Source: DATKKX01 sp035542775 (GTDB lineage: Bacteria; Planctomycetota; Phycisphaerae; UBA1845; UTPLA1). From it: a stretch of 10,013 bases of DNA. Positions 1 to 5,733 of this stretch are shown here, in pieces; positions within the stretch are counted from its first letter, which is position 1; each line of letters opens with the position of its first letter. Below the pieces are notes generated by a model. It had not been told where the DNA came from. It searched no databases and saw only the letters and a program-made list of their open reading frames with translations. The stretch is from assembly GCA_035542775.1 (NCBI GenBank), contig DATKKX010000284.1, positions 1 to 10,013 on the forward strand, given 5' to 3'. Position numbers and translations under genes: made by a program.

Positions 1-2
1 TG

Positions 3-146
3 GCGGGAGAGCTGGCCGTCGGCATTGGACTCCGAGGCATGACCGCCGCGGACGTCATCCTGAACCGAGACCCCGTTTCCGGGACTGCCTACTATCTAAG
101 CCTCCTCCTCTTCGCCGCCATGCCCTGGATCGTGTCCCACCGGTGA
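3..146 (+). CDS. C-terminal fragment of an unidentified membrane protein
   Basis: This is an open frame entering from the left edge and ending at a TGA at 144-146; only the last 47 residues are visible. The tail contains a strongly hydrophobic stretch (AYYLSLLLFAAMPWIV) followed by SHR at the extreme C-terminus, which looks like a final transmembrane helix with a short, basic cytoplasmic end. The segment before it (GLRGMTAADVILNRDPVSG) is amphipathic and could be a loop between two helices. The codons are GC-rich and similar to those of the recognised genes. I do not recognise the family, and the fragment is too short to name. It is the only convincing plus-strand gene in the window, so it is divergent in orientation from everything that follows and convergent with the methyltransferase gene. 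Confidence 0.6.
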   Translation, partial: AGELAVGIGLRGMTAADVILNRDPVSGTAYYLSLLLFAAMPWIVSHR

Positions 147-285
147 GTGATGGGTGTGGCTGCGAGTTGTGGCTTTTGGAAAAGGTCCGCGACCCCTTTG
201 TCTCTCCGCGGTGAATCACGATCCGCCCACTGTACCCACCTGTTCCCAAGTTGACGCCTGCCGAAAACCTGCTATCAATTAAGAC

Positions 286-618
286 ATGTATGTTCAACAG
301 CGTTTCTTCACCCTCGCCGCGGCCCTGTTCCTTCCTGTACTGGCCTGTATCACGGCGCCCCAGTCGGTGCATGCCGATTCTTCTGCCCTCACACCCAGAA
401 CAGGAAAAGCCATTCAGAGCGACGACCCACTGCCCATGCACACCCGACGCGGCCGGTGTAATCCGGCGGCCACCCGCTGCCAACTCCCGCGCCATCGCGT
501 CCAGCCCAAAGATTCTGATCTCAACGAACGGGCCGAATCTGGACGGCGGCTAAACGACGAAAGCTCTCTCAACAGCCGTAGTCGAACCGGTTCAGCCATC
601 GACAGCCCAGCCCGATAG
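286..618 (+). CDS. Possible small exported protein, function unknown
   Basis: This 110-residue frame begins with a textbook-like export signal: MYVQQR, then a hydrophobic core (FFTLAAALFLPVLA), then a likely signal-peptidase site after SVHA (about residue 30). A Cys at residue 21 (PVLAC) gives a weak alternative lipobox. The remainder (about 80 residues) is polar and rich in Arg, Ser, Pro and Asp, with two Cys residues, no recognisable domain and no predicted helix of note. There is no clear Shine-Dalgarno sequence ahead of the ATG at 286, and an overlapping frame with an ATG at 290 is also open, so the coding status is uncertain. It could be a genuine lineage-specific secreted peptide, the front end of a decayed exported gene, or a chance frame in GC-rich DNA. 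The signal peptide is the only positive evidence. Confidence 0.3.
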   Translation: MYVQQRFFTLAAALFLPVLACITAPQSVHADSSALTPRTGKAIQSDDPLPMHTRRGRCNPAATRCQLPRHRVQPKDSDLNERAESGRRLNDESSLNSRSRTGSAIDSPAR

Positions 619-639
619 AAGGCCCTAGCTCGTCTCCCG

Positions 640-655
640 CCGCGAAAAGCCGCGG
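640..655 (-). terminator. Weak GC-rich hairpin just after the methyltransferase gene
   Basis: CCGCG and CGCGG can pair around a six-base loop (GCTTTT on the minus strand), 17 bases past the stop codon of the methyltransferase. The stem is only five pairs and no run of T follows, so it is at best a weak or factor-assisted terminator. Confidence 0.2.
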
Positions 656-672
656 ACACTCTATCCGGTAGG

Positions 673-1845
673 TCAGGCCTGCTGCCGTGCAAGCCGTCGT
701 CGTGCACCGCCGGGGACGATGACGAATTCATACAGCCGGCATTCCAGGTCGCCGTTGAAGAGTGGAATACGTTTCGACGGGGCAAGACCAATGAGTTTCG
801 GCACACGAGCGTCGCCCGTCAATACATAGACCCGCCATCCGGCGAAGCGTTGCTTCAGCCAATCCCCCAGCTTGGGGTAGAACGCAGCCAGTTCGTCGGG
901 CTGATGCAAGCGAACCCCATAGGGCGGATTGATGACCATGATGCCCTGCTCCGCCGGAGCCTCCAGATCCAGAATGTCGCTCTGTTTCAACCGAACATCG
1001 ACCACCACCCCCGCCCCCTGAAACGCCCGCAGGGCGATCTTCACCGCGGAGGGATCATGATCCGACGCATAAATGGCGGCGGGAACTTCAGCCAGGCGTT
1101 TGGCGAGCGCGGCTTCGCGCAGACGGCCCCAGAGTTTGGCGTCGTGGATCAGCAGCCGCTCAAAGGCAAAGTGCCGGGCAATCCCCGGCGGGATCCGGCG
1201 GGCCATCAACGCGGCTTCGAGGGCGATGGTCCCGCCCCCGCACATGGGATCGAGCAGGATCTCGCTCGGCGTCCAGCCGGCGAGCCGCAAGATGCCTGCC
1301 GCCAGATTTTCCCGCAACGGCGCTTTGACGGACGCGATTCGATACCCCCGCTTGAAGAGCGGTTCGCCGGAGGTGTCCAGATAGAAGGTGACGGTACTCT
1401 GATCGAGAAAGGCGTCCAGCTTGATGTGCGGCCGCTCCGTATCGACGCTGGGCCGCCGTTGACGCGTGGCGACGAACTTGTCACAGACGGCGTCTTTGAT
1501 CCGGAGGGTGAGAAAATCCAGGCTGGGGAGCGGGCAGCGGCGCGCGCTCACCTTGACTTTGATCGTCTGCGAGGGCGCAAACCAAACGGGCCAGGAAAGC
1601 CCATAGGCCGCGCGATAGACATCGTCTTCCGTTTTATAGGTGCTGTGGCCGACTTCCCAGAGCACGCGGCTGGCGATGTGGCTCTTGAGATTGACCCAAT
1701 ACATCGTCGACCAAGGGGCGGTGAAACCGACGCCGCCATCGGTCCTGGATGTGGCCGGCACACCGAGCTCGTGAAGCTCCTGTTCGAGCATCCCCTCCAA
1801 GCCCCGTGGGCAGGGGGCAAAGAACCGTCGTGATGTCCCGTCCAT
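673..1845 (-). CDS. rlmL: THUMP-domain RNA guanine-N2 methyltransferase, RlmL family
   Basis: Predicted SAM-dependent methylase of a guanine N2 in RNA; the family includes the N-terminal half of E. coli RlmKL, which modifies G2445 of 23S rRNA. The 390-residue protein opens with the family signature FFAPCPRGLE (8-17), followed by a THUMP RNA-binding region (about 45-160) and a Rossmann methylase domain (about 165-380). Visible motifs are KAPLRENLAAG (174-184), SAM-binding motif I DPMCGGGT (199-206), the acidic SDHDP at 261-265 that should contact the SAM ribose, catalytic motif IV NPPYG (306-310) and the terminal LFNGDLECRLYEF (362-374). The length suits stand-alone RlmL-like proteins; the RlmK half found in enterobacteria is absent. 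An in-frame ATG lies 21 codons upstream (1908), but I chose 1845 because GAGAGGGAG sits nine bases ahead and the family motif starts almost at once. The target base is inferred from family only; a tRNA guanine methylase (TrmN/Trm14-like) is the alternative. Confidence 0.88.
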   Translation of the reverse strand: MDGTSRRFFAPCPRGLEGMLEQELHELGVPATSRTDGGVGFTAPWSTMYWVNLKSHIASRVLWEVGHSTYKTEDDVYRAAYGLSWPVWFAPSQTIKVKVSARRCPLPSLDFLTLRIKDAVCDKFVATRQRRPSVDTERPHIKLDAFLDQSTVTFYLDTSGEPLFKRGYRIASVKAPLRENLAAGILRLAGWTPSEILLDPMCGGGTIALEAALMARRIPPGIARHFAFERLLIHDAKLWGRLREAALAKRLAEVPAAIYASDHDPSAVKIALRAFQGAGVVVDVRLKQSDILDLEAPAEQGIMVINPPYGVRLHQPDELAAFYPKLGDWLKQRFAGWRVYVLTGDARVPKLIGLAPSKRIPLFNGDLECRLYEFVIVPGGARRRLARQQA

Positions 1846-1854
1846 TCCGTCTCG

Positions 1855-1863
1855 CTCCCTCTC
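1855..1863 (-). promoter_or_regulatory. Ribosome binding site fixing the rlmL start
   Basis: On the minus strand GAGAGGGAG lies nine bases before the ATG at 1845. No comparable purine-rich site precedes the upstream in-frame ATG at 1908, so this site favours the shorter protein. Confidence 0.6.
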
Positions 1864-1949
1864 AGCCTCTGCTCCCCATCCATACAGGAAATACTCCACC
1901 AGCAACAAGCATGAGAATATGTGCGGGCGGTCTCGTCCTCAGCGGCGGC

Positions 1950-1981
1950 GGTGCCGACTCAGGATTGAGCAGTTCGACACC
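1950..1981. other. Imperfect hairpin between the acetyltransferase and methyltransferase genes
   Basis: GGTGCCG (1950-1956) can pair with CGACACC (1975-1981) with one G-U pair, and an inner CTCA/TGAG pairing can form inside the loop. A competing pairing, GACACC (1976-1981) with GGTGTC (1992-1997), reaches into the stop codon of the acetyltransferase gene. Neither is followed by a T run. The structure could attenuate or partly terminate transcription entering rlmL, but this is a weak, eye-level call. Confidence 0.2.
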
Positions 1982-1995
1982 GTCAGGCCGTGGTG

Positions 1996-3582
1996 TCACC
2001 GAGCCTGGCCGGATCGCAGAAGCTTGTCTCCCAACCCAATGGCCAGATTGCGGTAGATGATGACGCCGATGTCCGGGCGGCGGCGGATAAGGTCTGCCAG
2101 GTCGCGCTGCAACAGCTCAGCCGCTTCGACCGGCCCGTCGGTTGTGGCGGTGGCGGAGTGGGGTCTCGCGGAGAGCAGCGAGACCTCGCCGCAGGTCTCG
2201 CCGGCACGGACCGTCCCGATCGGCGCCGGTGGGCTGCCGCCGATGATAGCGACCCGGCCCCGGAGCACCAAATAGAGCCGGTCGGCTGGATCGTGCTGAC
2301 TGAAGAGCCGTTCCTTGTCCCCGATCTCCCGCACCGTGCAAACGCCGGCCAGCCTTCCCGCCTGCTCGCCGTTCATGCCGTGGAACAGCGGCATCTCCTT
2401 GATCGCCTGGGCCATGCGCGGAGCGATGACGCAGGTGGAAAAGCCCCGCATGACGATGTCAGCGACGGCTTGTACCGGCTCCGTCAGACCGAGGGTGCCC
2501 AACTCTTGCAGCTTGTTCAGCCGCACCATCTTGACGATGTCGAGCCGCTCCACCTGGTAGAACACCATGGCCGGCACATAGGCAACGGGGAGAAAATTCA
2601 ATTCCAGCAGCGTCCGCTGCATGCGGGGCGCATAGGCGCTGACATCGATCTCGATATAGTCGATGCCCAGTTCCTCCCGGCACTTCCGTTCCAATTCAGC
2701 GAGGAGAAACCGCACGACATCGTCGGCCAAGGAGATCAATTCAAACACCCGCACGGTGCGTTCGACCTGATCCATCGTGTAGCCGACAGCGCCGACGATC
2801 TGGCCGCCCGCGCGCGCCAGAAAATAGCTGGTCTGGCGCGCCTGGAGCTTGAAGAATCCGTAATCCAAGCGCATGGGTCCGAAGACTTCCCGATTGCGCA
2901 CGCGCCCCCGTTCGATGCGCAACAAGGCGGGATAGCCTTCGGCCTGCAGTTGCTCGATGGTGTAGTCGCCTCCGGAGGGGTATGGCGCCGAGTCTTCGTC
3001 GACGATGAAATCCGGCGTGAGCGGCGGTTGACTCATGACGCAGCCGGCCAAGGAATAGGCTTCGGGAATGATCCGGGGGTTGTTGCGGCGCAAGGCCAGG
3101 GCATCGCCGAAATACCGGGCGAGCAGCGCGAAACTCTCCCGATGGTGAAACGTATGTTTCAACGGCAGAAAGCCTGTGGCGATGAATCCATGGGACAAAC
3201 TGATCCGTTGGGCGTAGGGATGCACTGTGCGCGCCACGACCAGCCCGACGTGCAGCCGATTCTGAATGGCCTCGAGCCGTTTCTCCATGAGCAAATTGCC
3301 GACCTGCAAACGTCGATAGTCCGGATGGACGGCGAGCCGGCCGAACTCGCCGACGAGATCGGAATGGGCGCCGAAGTCGAAGAGGACGGACGCCGTGCCC
3401 ACCACCCGCCCGGACTCGGTGTCTTCGGCCACGAGAATGAGCGCGTCGTCCGTGAAGACGGACCGCTTAAGCCACAATTCATCGTAGAGTTCACGGTGCG
3501 GATAGTCGGTGCCGTAGACGGCGAGAAAGATCTCACGGATCTGGCCGACGTCTTCCTCGCGGGCTTCTCGGACTCGAATCAT
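1996..3582 (-). CDS. GNAT acetyltransferase fused to a C-terminal cyclic-nucleotide-binding domain
   Basis: A 528-residue multidomain protein. Residues about 1-145 form a GNAT fold (MIRVREAREEDVGQI start; core around EFGRLAVHPDYRRLQVGNLLM at 79-99, with a divergent acetyl-CoA loop; end of fold at GFIATGFLPLKHTF). Residues about 200-345 look like a second, degenerate GNAT-type half (YFLARAGGQIVGAVGYTMDQ, then ELGIDYIEIDVSAYAPRMQ and LLELNFLPVAYVPA). Residues about 393-520 form a cyclic-nucleotide-binding domain (PLFHGMNGEQAGRLAGVC, LYLVLRGRVAI, then the phosphate-binding cassette GETCGEVSLL...HSATATT at 461-481). The cassette Glu (466) is present, but the position that is Arg in CRP and protein kinase A is His475. 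Likely role: cytoplasmic acetyl transfer to a protein or small molecule under allosteric control; the substrate is unknown. A GAGG lies five bases before the ATG. The gene starts 17 bases after the amidohydrolase stop, so the two are probably co-transcribed. The domain order is the reverse of mycobacterial Pat. Confidence 0.85.
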   Translation of the reverse strand: MIRVREAREEDVGQIREIFLAVYGTDYPHRELYDELWLKRSVFTDDALILVAEDTESGRVVGTASVLFDFGAHSDLVGEFGRLAVHPDYRRLQVGNLLMEKRLEAIQNRLHVGLVVARTVHPYAQRISLSHGFIATGFLPLKHTFHHRESFALLARYFGDALALRRNNPRIIPEAYSLAGCVMSQPPLTPDFIVDEDSAPYPSGGDYTIEQLQAEGYPALLRIERGRVRNREVFGPMRLDYGFFKLQARQTSYFLARAGGQIVGAVGYTMDQVERTVRVFELISLADDVVRFLLAELERKCREELGIDYIEIDVSAYAPRMQRTLLELNFLPVAYVPAMVFYQVERLDIVKMVRLNKLQELGTLGLTEPVQAVADIVMRGFSTCVIAPRMAQAIKEMPLFHGMNGEQAGRLAGVCTVREIGDKERLFSQHDPADRLYLVLRGRVAIIGGSPPAPIGTVRAGETCGEVSLLSARPHSATATTDGPVEAAELLQRDLADLIRRRPDIGVIIYRNLAIGLGDKLLRSGQAR

Positions 3583-3599
3583 GAGAGCCTCGTGTACGG

Positions 3600-4781
3600 T
3601 CAGAAGCGGCCCTGCCGATCGCGCAACCGTTGGCCGGCGATCTTGGCAACGGCTTGATAGTACGCCGCGCCCACAGCCAGCGCCTCCTCGTCGAAATCGA
3701 ACTTGCTGGAGTGTGCGGGGAATCCCTCCTTGCCCGGCACCTGCCCGCCGAACCGGACATAGGCCCCCGGAATGTGTTCCATGTAATAGCTGAAATCCTC
3801 CGCGCCCATGTTCGCCGTCTTGAGCGGCAGAACGTTGGCCTCACCCACCGCTTCGACCGCGGCGCGGCGAGCCAAGTCGGTCATGTCCGGCGGATTGACC
3901 AGCGGCGGCGTGCCCTCGGTCACCGCGACGTGAATCTTTGCCCCGTGCAGCTGCGCGATCGACTCGGCGATACGGCGGATCGAGGACAGCAGCTGCCGAC
4001 GCACGGACGCGTCCTGGGCCCGCACGGTACCGCTCAGTTTGGCCTGACCGGCAATGACATTGGGAGCAGTCCCCGCCTGAAATTGTCCGACGGAGACGAC
4101 CGACGGCCGGGCCGGATCGATCTCGCGCGAGACGATCGTTTGCAGCGCCATAATCATGAGGCTCCCGACCACGACGGCGTCGATGCTTTCGTGCGGACGG
4201 GCGCCGTGCGCGCCCTGCCCGATGATCTCGATGATGAAATTGTCCGACGAGGCGTTGACCGCTCCCTCCGAAACCACGATCGTCCCCGGCTGATAGTGGC
4301 GGTCGAGATGGCCGCCGAAGATCAGGCCGGCGCCGTCCAACGCGCCGGCCTGGATCATTGCCTGCGCACCCGTCCCCTTTTCCTCCGCCGGCTGGAAAAT
4401 GAGCCGCACGGGTGCCGGCAGCTCCTTCTCCTCCGACAGGAGCACCGCCGCGCCGAGCAGCATCGCGGCGTGGCCGTCGTGACCGCAAGCATGCATGGCG
4501 CCGTCGTGCACGGAGGAAAACTCAAGGCCGGTTTCCTCGTGGATGGGCAAGGCATCGGTGTCCGCCCGCAGCACGACGCAGGGCACCCCCGCCGTTCCGG
4601 GAATATCCGCCACCACGCCGGTGCCTGCGACGTTCGTGCAGTACGCCACCCCGATACCTTGGAGAAAGTCGGCGATGACGGCGGCCGTGTTGGTTTCCCT
4701 GCCGCTCAGCTCCGGATACCGATGCAGCCATCGCCGCACCGAGACGATTCGGTCGTATACTTCCTGCCGGATTAGTGCCAT
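3600..4781 (-). CDS. M20 family metallo-amidohydrolase (hippurate / N-acyl-amino-acid hydrolase type)
   Basis: A 393-residue zinc- or manganese-dependent amidase of peptidase family M20 (subfamily M20D), which cleaves N-acyl or N-aromatic-acyl amino acids into a carboxylate and an amino acid. The fold begins with RRWLHRYPELSGRE (16-29). Key residues are visible: RADTDALP with Asp75; HACGHDGH (97-104), whose Cys99 and His101 are metal ligands; QPAEE with the general base Glu133 and metal ligand Glu134; GGH with His158; and HSSKFDFDE (357-365) with the last metal ligand His357. The small dimerisation domain spans roughly 175-285 and includes GAHGARPHESID. Length and motif order are complete, so the enzyme should be active. 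No signal peptide is seen, so it is probably cytoplasmic. It starts 39 bases after the macrodomain gene and is followed within 17 bases by the acetyltransferase gene. Substrate cannot be told from sequence; indole-acetyl-amino acid, N-acetyl-diaminopimelate and N-acetyl-cysteine hydrolases share this fold. Confidence 0.9.
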   Translation of the reverse strand: MALIRQEVYDRIVSVRRWLHRYPELSGRETNTAAVIADFLQGIGVAYCTNVAGTGVVADIPGTAGVPCVVLRADTDALPIHEETGLEFSSVHDGAMHACGHDGHAAMLLGAAVLLSEEKELPAPVRLIFQPAEEKGTGAQAMIQAGALDGAGLIFGGHLDRHYQPGTIVVSEGAVNASSDNFIIEIIGQGAHGARPHESIDAVVVGSLMIMALQTIVSREIDPARPSVVSVGQFQAGTAPNVIAGQAKLSGTVRAQDASVRRQLLSSIRRIAESIAQLHGAKIHVAVTEGTPPLVNPPDMTDLARRAAVEAVGEANVLPLKTANMGAEDFSYYMEHIPGAYVRFGGQVPGKEGFPAHSSKFDFDEEALAVGAAYYQAVAKIAGQRLRDRQGRF

Positions 4782-4820
4782 GGGATACCCTTTCTACCTC
4801 GCGGAAGCCTTGCGAATCTC

Positions 4821-5306
4821 CTACTCTTCCTTCGCCTGCACGCCGGGCCGGAACGTCGTGTACACGTAGACGGGAATGGGCAGGTGGCCGAGATGCTTCT
4901 CAACCAATGGCTTCACGTCTTCCCACTTCAGCCCGCCCACACCGGTGGCCAAGCGGGGCAGCGCTACACTGGCGAGCTTCTCCGTCTCGATGACCTTGGC
5001 CAGGGCCTTCAGGCAGTGGTTGACGTGTTCGATAGTGGCTCGTCCGGGTTTGGCCCCGTGGCTGGGCGGCGGCTCTTGGGTAAACAGATTGACGATGCGT
5101 GTCCCGCCGACACCGGCCCAGGTCCACAGTTCACCGGGTTTCGGCGTAAACGTCTGGCAATAGTGCCGGAAATCTTTGTACATCGCCGGCCATTGTTCTC
5201 TCAGCGACAACGCCAGCCCCATGGCGAAATTGTCGTTGGGCGCGATCCCATGCGCCACCGCCTCGGCCTTAGTCAACAAAATATCTCCCGTGACTTCCTT
5301 CAACAT
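4821..5306 (-). CDS. TARG1-like macrodomain protein (ADP-ribose binding)
   Basis: A 161-residue single macrodomain, complete and without a signal peptide. It opens with VTGDILLTKAEAVAHGIAPND (5-25), has the MGLALSLREQW helix (29-39), a loop SHGAKP (82-87) and a closing block LPRLATGVGGLKWEDV (116-131) followed by IPVYVYTTF. This pattern resembles the ALC1-like class that includes human TARG1/OARD1, which removes ADP-ribose from glutamate, and yeast Poa1p. By eye alignment Lys86 matches the TARG1 catalytic lysine, but the TARG1 catalytic aspartate position is Gly124 here. It may therefore bind ADP-ribose or O-acetyl-ADP-ribose without the TARG1 reaction, or use other residues. A strong Shine-Dalgarno sequence lies at 5314-5321. 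It is the first gene of the probable three-gene unit, and no ADP-ribosyltransferase toxin gene is adjacent, which speaks against a DarTG toxin-antitoxin pair. Confidence 0.85.
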   Translation of the reverse strand: MLKEVTGDILLTKAEAVAHGIAPNDNFAMGLALSLREQWPAMYKDFRHYCQTFTPKPGELWTWAGVGGTRIVNLFTQEPPPSHGAKPGRATIEHVNHCLKALAKVIETEKLASVALPRLATGVGGLKWEDVKPLVEKHLGHLPIPVYVYTTFRPGVQAKEE

Positions 5307-5313
5307 AAGCCTG

Positions 5314-5321
5314 TCACCTCC
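5314..5321 (-). promoter_or_regulatory. Strong ribosome binding site for the macrodomain gene
   Basis: GGAGGTGA on the minus strand, seven bases before the ATG at 5306. It is the best match to the 16S anti-Shine-Dalgarno sequence among the starts I examined, consistent with this gene being the first of its operon. Confidence 0.75.
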
Positions 5322-5611
5322 ATTTGGTTAAGCACAACACAAACCCTCTCACACTGAATCGCCTCTTTTCTCCATTCCCAAGCGAGGCGGGTTCGTTGGC
5401 CCTCGACTGCGCGCATGGAACGAGCACCGCCCCTCCACCATCCTCCGGCAGGCGTCAGGGAGCGATCCCTTATCGCGCGCATTGAGGGAGCACATTCCGA
5501 CCCTTTACCTACTCTCACTATCCTCTCCCCTCAGGCGGGCAGGTTGACCATTTTAATGGCGGCGTGGCATCTCAATGCCGATTACAGCAACCCTACAGCG
5601 TGCGACGGCAT

Positions 5612-5628
5612 TTCGCCATTCTGGCGAA
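5612..5628. other. Perfect 7-bp hairpin in the intergenic region
   Basis: TTCGCCA (5612-5618) and TGGCGAA (5622-5628) are exact reverse complements around a three-base loop, with a possible extra T-G pair outside. No T run follows on either strand, so an ordinary intrinsic terminator is unlikely. It lies about 105 bases beyond the RND pump stop codon and about 305 bases upstream of the macrodomain start. It could be an mRNA 3' end structure, a dyad operator or chance. Confidence 0.35.
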
Positions 5629-5733
5629 GCCTCACAGGAGCACGCGGTGTCAACATGGCTATCGAATGGGCCCACAAGATTCGATGCTTCACGGCGCCAT
5701 TGAAATAATCACCTGCCTGCCCGCACCTCCCCT

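Larger units (their letters stand above)
147..672. other. Mostly intergenic region between convergent genes
   Basis: About 525 bases separate the membrane-protein fragment from the end of the methyltransferase gene, which points the opposite way. Apart from the doubtful exported ORF at 286-618 and a short GC-rich hairpin at 640-655, I see nothing firm: no tRNA, no tandem repeat, no transposon end and no obvious T-tract terminator. Minus-strand open frames here (for example 55-495 and 414-806) are rich in Arg, Gly and Ser, have no family resemblance and overlap better candidates. Confidence 0.5.
5307..5733. other. Gene-free stretch upstream of the macrodomain gene
   Basis: This 427-base region separates the end of the RND pump gene from the start of the macrodomain gene; both point left, so it should hold the terminator of the metal-efflux operon and the promoter of the macrodomain operon. 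I could not identify a convincing -35/-10 pair or a T-tract terminator. The short frames here (5300-5518 minus, 5415-5708 plus, 5564-5791 plus) show no domain, no signal peptide and no ribosome binding site. The only clear structure is the hairpin at 5612-5628. Confidence 0.5.

Noticed and set aside
850..1833. Plus-strand frame of 327 codons opposite rlmL
   Set aside because: The minus strand encodes a complete methyltransferase with SAM and catalytic motifs; the antisense frame shows none.
1870..1925. Possible promoter (TTGTTG and TGTATG on the minus strand) ahead of rlmL
   Set aside because: The -10 match is poor (three of six) and no other support exists, so I did not list it.
1990..3657. 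Long plus-strand open frame of 555 codons opposite the acetyltransferase
   Set aside because: It is an antisense shadow: the minus strand encodes recognisable GNAT and cyclic-nucleotide domains, whereas this translation has no domain and only reflects GC-rich third-position bias.
3630..4775. Plus-strand open frame of 381 codons opposite the amidohydrolase
   Set aside because: The minus strand carries all M20 metal-binding motifs; this frame is rich in Arg, His and Asp with no family resemblance.
4821..5306. Macrodomain protein as the antitoxin of a DarTG pair
   Set aside because: No DarT-like ADP-ribosyltransferase is next to it, and the sequence resembles the TARG1/Poa1 pattern without the long C-terminal region of DarG.
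5457..5470. AGGGA/TCCCT hairpin as a terminator
   Set aside because: The stem is only five pairs, has no T run and is of a kind expected by chance in such sequence.
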